Source: Acetatifactor muris | GTDB taxonomy: Bacteria > Bacillota > Clostridia > Lachnospirales > Lachnospiraceae | Direction of reading: 5' to 3' | Length of the DNA stretch: 64,000 bases | NCBI RefSeq assembly: GCF_024623325.1 | Contig: NZ_JANJZD010000011.1 | Span: forward strand, 111,574-175,573 | Part shown: positions 57,257 through 64,000 of the stretch, in pieces | Numbering within the stretch: position 1 is the stretch's first letter | How the letters are laid out: each line of letters begins with the position of its first letter | Made by a program: the position numbers and the translations under genes | The notes under the pieces: generated by a model | Seen by the model: only the letters and a program-made list of their open reading frames with translations | Database searches by the model: none | What the model was told of the DNA's origin: nothing

Positions 57257-58550
57257 TGACTCTCTCCCACTCCAGCATTTTCTCTCTGATATTCTCCGAA
57301 ATCAGCTGCGGCCCAATGTAATCGGAAAGTCCCATTCCCTCCACCGACAGGCTCAGGAAAGTGCTGTCCTCTATCACCCATCCGCATTCCGTCCACGTTC
57401 TGAGAATCGGAAAATCCTCTGTCACCACTGTCCCGAAGCTGTCCGCGTATGCACCTTTTGAGATGCCGGGATGAATCAGCAGATGTTTTATCACATATCT
57501 TCTTCTGACTTCCTCGTCGGAAAGCAGAATACCATGGCTGACCGGGCAGAAATCCTCTCTTTCCAGATAGGCTTCCATCTCCTGCAGCACACCCTGTCTT
57601 GTCGTCCGATAAGGAGTGCAGGTGTGAAGCCGTCCCAGATAGCTTCTTCCTCCACATCCCAGAGCCAGCGCACCGGTAAAGCCGCACTCCCGGAATTCCG
57701 CTTTGATACTGTCGGAACCCTTTTTCTTCACAAAACGTCTCATGGACATCTGCTCATACCCATGCTCCTTCAAATACGCCGCGCCCCGTCCATACAGCGT
57801 ATATGTATGATCTGAATCCAGCATGGCGTCTTTTCCGTCTCTTTCCAGCCTGACGCCATGTTTGATGTACAGAGGATAAAGGAAAATCTCATCCGGGGAA
57901 AAAGAAACCGCCCGCCCCAGAGAATCCACAAGGCTTTCCCCAGTCTGTCCCGGCAATCCATATATAAAATCAAAATTCACACAGTCAAATGCCGCCTCTT
58001 TCAGGCAGTCTGCCGCTTCCTGCGCCCGACAGCTGTCATGATACCTTCCGAGCCAGGCCAGCTCCTCATCCGCAAAGCTCTGAATCCCCATGCTGACTCT
58101 CGTTACGCCCAGCTCTTTCAGCAGCCGTGCCTTCTCCCTGTCCGTCTGCTTCGGAGCCGTCTCTATGACAATCTGGCATTCCGCCCCCAAAGGCATACCG
58201 TTCCTCACCATCCGGAACATCCGCACAAGCTGCCCTGGGTCCAGCAACAGCGGGGTGCCTCCCCCTATGGTAAAATCCCCGAAAACTGTGCTCTCGGGCA
58301 ATATCTCCCTGTACTGCCCAATCTGGCGCGGCAGCACATCCAGATAGGCATCCATCTGTGATTTGCCGCAGCCTGCCACGGAGAACAGGTTGCAGTAGCC
58401 GCATTTGCTCTCACAGAAAGGAAGGTGAAGATACAAGCTGTGTCCTTCACCCTCCAGATTCGTCATATAATTCTTCAGATTCACATTCTGCATTGCTCTG
58501 TATGCGGTCTTGTGTGGATAGCTGTACATATACTGGATATATCTGTTCAT
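57210..58550 (-). CDS. Radical SAM protein, STM4012-like (HemN-related)
   Basis: 446 residues. Radical SAM motif CESKCGYC (Cys46, Cys50, Cys53) preceded by LYLHLPF, with GGGTPLLL and the VSMGIQSF segment typical of the HemN/HemW branch; it lacks evidence for being the true coproporphyrinogen dehydrogenase. ATG 58550 follows GAGAGGTGACTTTC; the track of the frame further up uses a GTG within that site. It lies in the middle of the five-gene STM4011-4015-like set. Confidence 0.87.
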   Translation of the reverse strand: MNRYIQYMYSYPHKTAYRAMQNVNLKNYMTNLEGEGHSLYLHLPFCESKCGYCNLFSVAGCGKSQMDAYLDVLPRQIGQYREILPESTVFGDFTIGGGTPLLLDPGQLVRMFRMVRNGMPLGAECQIVIETAPKQTDREKARLLKELGVTRVSMGIQSFADEELAWLGRYHDSCRAQEAADCLKEAAFDCVNFDFIYGLPGQTGESLVDSLGRAVSFSPDEIFLYPLYIKHGVRLERDGKDAMLDSDHTYTLYGRGAAYLKEHGYEQMSMRRFVKKKGSDSIKAEFRECGFTGALALGCGGRSYLGRLHTCTPYRTTRQGVLQEMEAYLEREDFCPVSHGILLSDEEVRRRYVIKHLLIHPGISKGAYADSFGTVVTEDFPILRTWTECGWVIEDSTFLSLSVEGMGLSDYIGPQLISENIREKMLEWERVNGQENHLLQGKPEKL

Positions 58551-58631
58551 GAAAGTCACCTCTCCGGAAACGCTCTTCTCCCCACGGGAGATCTGTTACG
58601 TTCCCTCCGTTCACAGTAACGGAAATTTCCC

Positions 58632-59489
58632 TCACAGGAAAAAGTGTTTATAGGGCACTGTGCTCACCATCGGATGATTCACCCCGTGGAATACATAGCC
58701 GTCCTCCCCATAACAGGTGCCATGATCGGAAAAGCACACCACAAAGGTCTCTCCCCGCTTCTCCTTCCAGCCGTCAAAAAGCCGTCCCAGCTGGCCGTCC
58801 GCATACCGCAGTGCCGCCCGGTGGGTCTCCAGACTGTCATTTTTCTCTCCATCCAGATAAAAATAATTGGGATAATGGATGGAGCACACATTTAAATACA
58901 GGAATATCTTCCTGGGATCCTCATTCTGTTCCAGGCGCTTCAAAATGAAATCCACCTGATTTTCCGTACTTTCCTTCACCGGACAGGAAAAAGAAGGATT
59001 CCAGTAGCTCTTCTCGAAAAAGGAGGGAAACACCTTTCCCAGCGCCGACCGCTTATCAAAGAAAGCGACGCCGCCCACACACCAGGTGTCATATCCGTCT
59101 CCGTGAAGTCCCTCCACCAGATTACCGGTATCAAATCCATACGCGCCTTTGGGAACCTTCTTTCCCATGCCGATGCTTTTGGGGAAGAACAGTATCTCCT
59201 GTTCCGCGATGCTCCTGGCTTCCTCCTTTGCCGGAAGAAACCCGGCAAAAATCGCATGATGAGAAGGATAGGTGAAATTCCCCGGTGCCTGCCGCTTCTC
59301 CCAGGCGCCGTACCTGTTTAATACAGGTGTGCCTCCGCTTCTCTCCTCCGCTGTGGCGGCGTCATACCGCAGAGTATCCAGGCAGATAAACAAAATATCA
59401 CAGCTGCCCGCCACCCTGTTCATGTCAACAGAACATTCCTTTTCATCCATACCGGCCCGAAACGCCGAAAAAGGTACCTCACTCATCAT
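58632..59489 (-). CDS. Sulfatase/alkaline phosphatase-fold hydrolase, STM4013-like
   Basis: 285 residues of the alkaline phosphatase superfamily. The metal ligand region DILFICLDTLRYD (Asp38), a nucleophile candidate in NFTYPSHHAIFAGF (Thr73/Ser76) and the distal metal motif SDHGTCYGEDGYVFHG are present; the Cys of formylglycine sulfatases is absent, so a phospho- or other ester hydrolase is as likely as a sulfatase. The ATG at 59489 overlaps the stop of the ATP-grasp gene. No signal peptide. Confidence 0.85.
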   Translation of the reverse strand: MMSEVPFSAFRAGMDEKECSVDMNRVAGSCDILFICLDTLRYDAATAEERSGGTPVLNRYGAWEKRQAPGNFTYPSHHAIFAGFLPAKEEARSIAEQEILFFPKSIGMGKKVPKGAYGFDTGNLVEGLHGDGYDTWCVGGVAFFDKRSALGKVFPSFFEKSYWNPSFSCPVKESTENQVDFILKRLEQNEDPRKIFLYLNVCSIHYPNYFYLDGEKNDSLETHRAALRYADGQLGRLFDGWKEKRGETFVVCFSDHGTCYGEDGYVFHGVNHPMVSTVPYKHFFL

Positions 59490-60559
59490 TTTCCCTCCGT
59501 CATCATCTCTATCTGCCGTCCATATATCCGATTCTCCCCATAAGCATCCCTGTGAAGCAGGTCCCCCTGGGCATTCATTTCGATGATTCTGGGCGTCAGC
59601 TTCCCCTGCTCAAGCAGCACATCCATTCCGATACTTTTCAGTCCGGGATAACAGTCCGCCGCCCTGAGACAGACTTCTGATATCCGCTCCACTGTGATTT
59701 TGTCCAGGTGCAGCTCAGGAAACGCCATGGCGTGATTGTTCAGGTGCAGATTGGTAATGGGACCTTTGGAAAGTCTTGGCAGGATATAGTCAATCCGGCC
59801 TCCCTGGACAATCACCCGGAGATCATAGCAATACCCCTGAAAAACCGCTTTCCCGTACCACCTTTCCACAATGCAGTCCAGCTTTAACAGGCTGTCCAGA
59901 AGGTCTACCGCTTTCTTTCCCTCCAGCCTGTACATCCGCTTTGTATTGAACAGCACCCCCTGCTCCAGGGCTGCGCAGGTATAAAGCGCCAGCTTCCCGT
60001 TCCCCGGCGAGAACCGCAGCGCCGCCACACCTGCGGCTCCCGCTCCCCGCACCGGCTTCACGAACACCTGACCGAGCCTGTGCTCCTTCATAAAGGCAAG
60101 CAGTTCCTCCCCCCGGGAGAACCTTTCCTCATACATCTGTGTCACCGATACGCCGTTTCGGACAAGCCGCTCCTTGCACTTACGTTTATCCAGTACTTCC
60201 GCAATCCCGGAAGGCTGATTCAGGAAATTCCCCGCCTGCAGTCGGGAAAGCCGCCGCAGCCATTCCACATACTGGTCTGTGAGCCGTCCCAGCTCACTCA
60301 GCTGGCAGCTCTCCCATTCCGGCGCATCAATCTTGACCGCATACTGTCGCAGATTCTCCTGCTGAAAAAGCAAGGAGTCCCGGTGTTTTGAAAGCAGTCC
60401 CCTTTCCCCACCGGCATTCACATCCTCCGCCTCCGGACACAGGGACCAGATCTCCTTCCAGTCCAGAAAGTCAACCGGAATCCCCCTGCTGGCAGCGGCC
60501 TTCTGGAAATAGTGTCTCCTCTTCCCTCCGTCCGCCCCGATCAGCAAAATCCGGCTCAT
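59486..60559 (-). CDS. ATP-grasp-like protein, STM4014-like
   Basis: 357 residues. The central ATP-grasp features are VFVKPVRGAGAAGVAAL (nucleotide-binding strand), a C-terminal metal/ATP motif IEMNAQGDLL, and an N-terminal Rossmann-like start ILLIGADGGKRRHYF. Such enzymes join a carboxylate to an amine or thiol. ATG 60559 overlaps the preceding gene's stop as ATGA; the longer frame upstream lies inside the LRR-like gene and is not used. Confidence 0.8.
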   Translation of the reverse strand: MSRILLIGADGGKRRHYFQKAAASRGIPVDFLDWKEIWSLCPEAEDVNAGGERGLLSKHRDSLLFQQENLRQYAVKIDAPEWESCQLSELGRLTDQYVEWLRRLSRLQAGNFLNQPSGIAEVLDKRKCKERLVRNGVSVTQMYEERFSRGEELLAFMKEHRLGQVFVKPVRGAGAAGVAALRFSPGNGKLALYTCAALEQGVLFNTKRMYRLEGKKAVDLLDSLLKLDCIVERWYGKAVFQGYCYDLRVIVQGGRIDYILPRLSKGPITNLHLNNHAMAFPELHLDKITVERISEVCLRAADCYPGLKSIGMDVLLEQGKLTPRIIEMNAQGDLLHRDAYGENRIYGRQIEMMTEGK

Positions 60560-61551
60560 TCTGTCAGCATGGCATTGTACCACACCTTCCCGCCCCATTC
60601 TTCCGCCTCTTCCTGCTCGGATACATCCACCGCAATGGGCAGCTTTTCCAGCTGGTCCATCATCTCATCCGACAGATAATGGTAATGTACATCCAGTTTC
60701 TCTATGTTGGAAAGTCCGGGCAGCTTCTCCAGCAACAGCTGTCCCCCCTTGTCCGTCAGCGTTCCGTTGGACAAATCCAGTGTGGTAATCTGCCCAATGT
60801 ACTTGCTTTCCAGCACAACCTCCGTCAGTTCATCCTGAATCTCGCTGTCTGTAATCCCCAGATAGGCAAGCTTCGGGAAATCAGAAACGGCAAGCAGTTC
60901 CCTGACAGTGTCCGCATTCCCGTCAAAGCCATAGTCTTCAATCCCGATGTACAGAAGCAGCTTTTTCAGGTTCGGCAGCTTCGCTTTTGCGATTTCCTCT
61001 ATTACCTCCTTTCCCAGACCACCGCAGATGATGGTCAGGGACTCCAGGCTGTCATGCGCAATGGTTCCCAGCGTTAAATTCGTGCTGCCCTTTATGGTCA
61101 GCTCTTTCAGCCCGGGCATAGCCTTCCAGAGACTGCTGTAATTTCCCTGCATAATCCAGGAAACCTCGCATACTTCAAAGTCCATATCCCCCACAAACAG
61201 CTTTGTAATATGGCTGAATCTGTCCGCGTTCTCGACAATGCCGTCTATTATCGCCTGGCAGTCCTCCTCATATTCGCCGCCCCAGCCCCCGATAATCAGT
61301 TCCTCCAGTTCCGGGAACTCCGGATCCGCCAGAATCTCCTTTATCATGGACTCTGCATTCTTCCCCTGCTCATAGTCGTCATAATCATAAGAATAGAGCT
61401 TGCTTTTCCCCATTTCTCCTGTCTCCAGCGGCATCTTCCGCAGCCGCTGTCCCTCCTTTCCCGGTATTCCTTCAGATGACAATACCATATGCACTATTGT
61501 AACATACCCATCCGACGACGTAAACGGTTTTATGCCGGCCGTCCGGCTCAT
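60556..61551 (-). CDS. Leucine-rich-repeat-like protein, STM4015-like
   Basis: 331 residues with a string of irregular leucine-rich repeats (LEELIIGG, LKELTIKGS, LESLTIICGG, LKKLLLYIG, LAYLGITDS, ITTLDLSNGTL, IEKLDVHYHYL), predicting a curved binding solenoid. Start at 61551 overlaps the xylulokinase stop (ATGA) with AAGGGG upstream, which couples the cluster to the kinase gene; internal ATGs at 61434 and 61413 are poorly spaced. Acidic. It may be the substrate-recruiting or scaffold member of the cluster; this is inference. Confidence 0.8.
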   Translation of the reverse strand: MSRTAGIKPFTSSDGYVTIVHMVLSSEGIPGKEGQRLRKMPLETGEMGKSKLYSYDYDDYEQGKNAESMIKEILADPEFPELEELIIGGWGGEYEEDCQAIIDGIVENADRFSHITKLFVGDMDFEVCEVSWIMQGNYSSLWKAMPGLKELTIKGSTNLTLGTIAHDSLESLTIICGGLGKEVIEEIAKAKLPNLKKLLLYIGIEDYGFDGNADTVRELLAVSDFPKLAYLGITDSEIQDELTEVVLESKYIGQITTLDLSNGTLTDKGGQLLLEKLPGLSNIEKLDVHYHYLSDEMMDQLEKLPIAVDVSEQEEAEEWGGKVWYNAMLTE

Positions 61552-63029
61552 CCTTCCACGCCCCTTGTCCTCTGATACAGGGTCCGATAGGTTCTGTAAA
61601 TGCCCTCGTACACCTCCACGGTACCCCTGTCCGGCAGATAGCGCCTGTCTCCGTAAGTCGCAAAGCGTTTCCCCGCCTCCGGTAAACCAGCAAACTGGCC
61701 CGTCGATACCCCCGCCAGCATACAGGCCCCAAGACAGGCCTGTTCAGCCACATGACACACACGGATTTCCCGATTCAGAATATCCGCCTGCATCTGCAGC
61801 CACACCGGACTGGACGCTCCGCCGCCGGAAGAAATCACGTCATCTCCCCGGATTCCCATATCCACCAGCAATTCCATACAGTCTCTCAGCGCAAAAGTGA
61901 CACCTTCCATCACCGCTCTGACCATATGCTTCCTTGTATGCGCCAGGTTCAGACCATAAAACATTCCCTTCGCCGCTCCATCCATATGCGGCGTCCGCTC
62001 TCCGGTCAGATAAGGCAGGAAGACAAGCCCGCCGCTTCCGGCAGGAATCTCCTCCGCCATACGGCTGAGCGTCATGAAATCCTTCTCTTCCAGAACATTG
62101 TCCCGCAGCCATTTCAGAGACATTCCTGCGTTCAAAATCGCACCAAACACAGAATACGCTTTCTCCGTCCCATGGCAAAAAGTGTGCGTGCGCAGTTCTC
62201 TGTCATAAACCGGTTCTCTGGAAAAAGCAGAAAACTGCCCACCCGTCCCGATATTACAGATAAAAGCCCCCTCCCCAAAAACGCCGTTTCCGATACTTTG
62301 GGCCTGCTGGTCACCCATACCATAGATCACCCGGGCGGATACCGGCAATCCTGTCACCGCCGCGCAATCCCTGCTGACATTCCCCTGGATCTCCCCCGAC
62401 TCATGACATTCCGGGAAAATTTCATAAGGAAACCCGCACAAATCCATCACCTGCCAGGCCCAGTTCCGCTTCACCACGTCAAACAGCAGCGTTGCCGATG
62501 CATCCGTCACCTCGCTGCCGAACAGGCCGGTCAGTTTGTACCGGATATAATCTTTCGGCTGCATTACATAACCTGTCCCGGCAAAAATCTCCGGTTCCCA
62601 CTTCTTCACCCACAGCAGAGAAGTCAGCGCAAACCCGGAAAAAATACGGTTTAGAATGCAGCTTTGAAGAAGCTTTTCCGGTATCAGGCGATTCAGTTCT
62701 CTGCACTCTTCTCCTGCTCTCTGGTCCATCCACAGAATGGCCGGCCGAAGCGGCCTCCCCCTTCTGTCTGTCAAAACCAGCCCATGCATCTGCCCTGACA
62801 GCCCTATGCCCACAATCCGGGAAAACAGAGCGCCAAACGTCTGCCTCAGCTTTCCGATACAATGCAGTACCGCGCTCCACCACAGCTCCGGGTCCTGCTC
62901 CGCATAATTGGGCCTGGGAATTGCCACATCATACGCTTTCTTTTCCACACCCAGCACACCCTTCTCCGCGTCCAGAAGCATCACTTTCGTGCCGGAAGTT
63001 CCGATATCGATTCCCATCAGTAATCCCAT
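61548..63029 (-). CDS. xylB: Xylulokinase-like FGGY carbohydrate kinase
   Basis: 493 residues. FGGY signature and phosphate-1 motif GIDIGTSGTKV (about 5-15), then GQMHGLVLTDRRGRPLRPAILWMDQRAGEE, the segment typical of XylB, and the C-terminal SSGGGASSPVWLQMQADIL. It phosphorylates a ketose, most probably D-xylulose, but substrate specificity in FGGY kinases is hard to read. ATG 63029 follows GCGGAGA. Its stop overlaps the start of the STM4015-like gene, so both are in one transcript. Confidence 0.85.
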   Translation of the reverse strand: MGLLMGIDIGTSGTKVMLLDAEKGVLGVEKKAYDVAIPRPNYAEQDPELWWSAVLHCIGKLRQTFGALFSRIVGIGLSGQMHGLVLTDRRGRPLRPAILWMDQRAGEECRELNRLIPEKLLQSCILNRIFSGFALTSLLWVKKWEPEIFAGTGYVMQPKDYIRYKLTGLFGSEVTDASATLLFDVVKRNWAWQVMDLCGFPYEIFPECHESGEIQGNVSRDCAAVTGLPVSARVIYGMGDQQAQSIGNGVFGEGAFICNIGTGGQFSAFSREPVYDRELRTHTFCHGTEKAYSVFGAILNAGMSLKWLRDNVLEEKDFMTLSRMAEEIPAGSGGLVFLPYLTGERTPHMDGAAKGMFYGLNLAHTRKHMVRAVMEGVTFALRDCMELLVDMGIRGDDVISSGGGASSPVWLQMQADILNREIRVCHVAEQACLGACMLAGVSTGQFAGLPEAGKRFATYGDRRYLPDRGTVEVYEGIYRTYRTLYQRTRGVEG

Positions 63030-63076
63030 AACATTTCTCCGCAAAATCAGGTTTTCACTCCGATGCCATCACGTCA

Positions 63077-63092
63077 GGTGAATCAGTTCACC
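63077..63092. other. Short hairpin between porB fragment and xylB
   Basis: GGTGAA (63077-63082) pairs with TTCACC (63087-63092). No T run; significance unclear. Confidence 0.3.
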
Positions 63093-63109
63093 CTTGCAAG
63101 TGACTGGCC

Positions 63110-63877
63110 TTAAAAAGGGTGGGAATTGCAACGCATCTGCAGCTCCTCCCAGCGTCTGTCCACTTCCTGCTGGAACTGTACAATCAGCTCTTCGTTTCCG
63201 GGCCTGAACAGGTGACGGAAACGGCGCTGAGGGCGCAGGAATTCTTCTATGGGAAGCTTGTTCCCCGGTTCATAGCTCAGCCTCCACTTCCCGTCCACCA
63301 CCTCATACAGCGGCCAGTAACAGGTGTCCACCGCCTTCCTGCAGATGTCCATCAGATCCGATGTCTCATATCCCCAGCCTCTCGGGCAGGGTGCAAGAAT
63401 ATTCAGAAAAGCGGCTCCCGGCGTATAAATTGCCTTCTCCGCCTTTGTGTGCAGATCCTTAAAATTATTGGTAAAAGCAGTCTGCCCCACATAGGGAATA
63501 TGGTGCTCTGCCATAATGGCCGCCAGGTCCTTCCGCACCTGCACCTTACCGTTGGACACCTTTCCCGCCGGCGTGGTGGTGGTATCCGCGAACTGGGGGG
63601 TGGCGGAAGAACGCTGGGTGCCGGTGTTCATATAGGCGCCGTTGTCATAGCACACGTACACCATGTCATGTCCCCGTTCCATGGCGCCGGACAGGGACTG
63701 AAATCCGATGTCATAGGTGCCGCCGTCACCGCCGAAGGTAATGAATTTAAAATCCTCTTTTATCTTTCCCCTCTTTTTCAGCACTCTGTATGCGGTCTCC
63801 ACACCGGAAAGAGTAGCTCCCGCATTTTCAAAGGCATTGTGGATATAGCTGTCCTCATATGCCGTATAGGGATATAA
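63110..63877 (-). pseudogene. porB: 5'-truncated 2-oxoacid:ferredoxin oxidoreductase beta subunit
   Basis: About 255 codons remain of a protein usually near 310. Reading from the intact end, the TPP-binding GGDGGTYDIGFQSLSGA, DNGAYMNTGTQRS and APCPRGWGYE blocks are those of pyruvate/2-oxoacid:ferredoxin oxidoreductase beta chains. Upstream the match continues through YPYTAYEDSYIHNAFENAGATLSG, then stops around 63877; the frame meets a TGA at 63890-63892. The missing N-terminal part normally holds the cysteines that bind an iron-sulfur cluster, so the fragment is unlikely to work. The ATG at 63802 is internal. Confidence 0.75.
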
Positions 63878-64000
63878 CTTCTCGGAATCTCAATGAATGT
63901 GATTCTAACTGAAAATTGACAACTGAATATGGTGCAGGAAAAGAAATTTGAGAAAAATGGACATAAACATTGGACATAGTGGGTACTATGCCTTGAAAAA
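63878..64000. other. Unidentified AT-rich sequence abutting the truncated gene
   Basis: From about 63878 the sequence is no longer related to the oxidoreductase gene and becomes A/T-rich. It contains GAATC (63885-63889) and GATTC (63900-63904) as an inverted pair and two copies of TGGACATA. No coding frame is visible in the remaining 120 bp. A mobile-element end or a rearrangement junction is possible but unproven from this window. Confidence 0.4.

Noticed and set aside
57210..58550. True oxygen-independent coproporphyrinogen III dehydrogenase (HemN/HemZ)
   Set aside because: Only the radical SAM and barrel segments match; the context with STM4011-, 4013-, 4014- and 4015-like genes points to the STM4012 group.

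Overview
The window looks like a chromosomal segment of a Clostridia bacterium, most likely Lachnospiraceae. The reasons are the clostridial protein flavour of rpoB, rpoC and the ribosomal proteins, strong AGGAGG ribosome sites, consensus sigma-A promoters, a c-subunit with a sodium-type ligand set, and the gut-type glycan genes. Almost everything is on the minus strand; the plus-strand genes lie between 10.7 and 19.9 kb, plus one AraC regulator at 26 kb.

Layout. 1-10.5 kb: the housekeeping cluster rpmG-secE-nusG-rplK-rplA, then rplJ-rplL behind an L10 leader, then rpoB-rpoC (rpoC leaves the window). 10.7-13.1 kb: a DUF885 metallopeptidase-like protein and a membrane-anchored Mrr-type nuclease. 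13.2-14.1 kb: a 0.9 kb non-coding element with 36-bp terminal inverted repeats, 42-bp tandem repeats, and two diverged, oppositely oriented copies of a structured-RNA-like sequence whose helices covary. 14.2-17.8 kb: response regulator, ABC ATPase, permease, histidine kinase. 17.9-20.4 kb: a sodium:solute symporter, a coiled-coil repeat protein and an ECF-type membrane protein. 20.5-26.9 kb: alpha-galactosidase, a three-gene sugar ABC importer and its divergent AraC regulator. 27-29.5 kb: two PD-(D/E)XK-type proteins. 29.6-35 kb: a giant hybrid kinase with a dedicated binding lipoprotein. 35.2-39.9 kb: a compact operon of four genes, mostly of unknown function. 40-47.4 kb: the F-type ATP synthase operon atpZIBEFHAGDC. 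47.6-51.3 kb: a sialidase-like/aldolase module framed by two paralogous GntR regulators sharing an operator motif. 51.6-54.7 kb: an AT-rich two-gene unit (HEPN-like protein plus KGGVGR-variant/P-loop ATPase) that looks like an acquired defence system. 54.9-63 kb: a GH27 alpha-galactosidase, the STM4011-STM4015-type cluster (two radical SAM proteins, a sulfatase-fold hydrolase, an ATP-grasp protein, a leucine-rich-repeat-like protein) and a xylulokinase coupled to it. 63.1-64 kb: a 5'-truncated oxidoreductase beta subunit abutting unrelated AT-rich sequence.

The most noteworthy items are the inverted structured-RNA element, the HEPN/KGGVGR operon, the STM4011-4015 cluster with its xylulokinase neighbour, a GntR regulator with no canonical start codon, and a natural Asn at the rifampicin-pocket position of RpoB that is His in E. 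coli. All family assignments come from reading motifs by eye; no database search was run.
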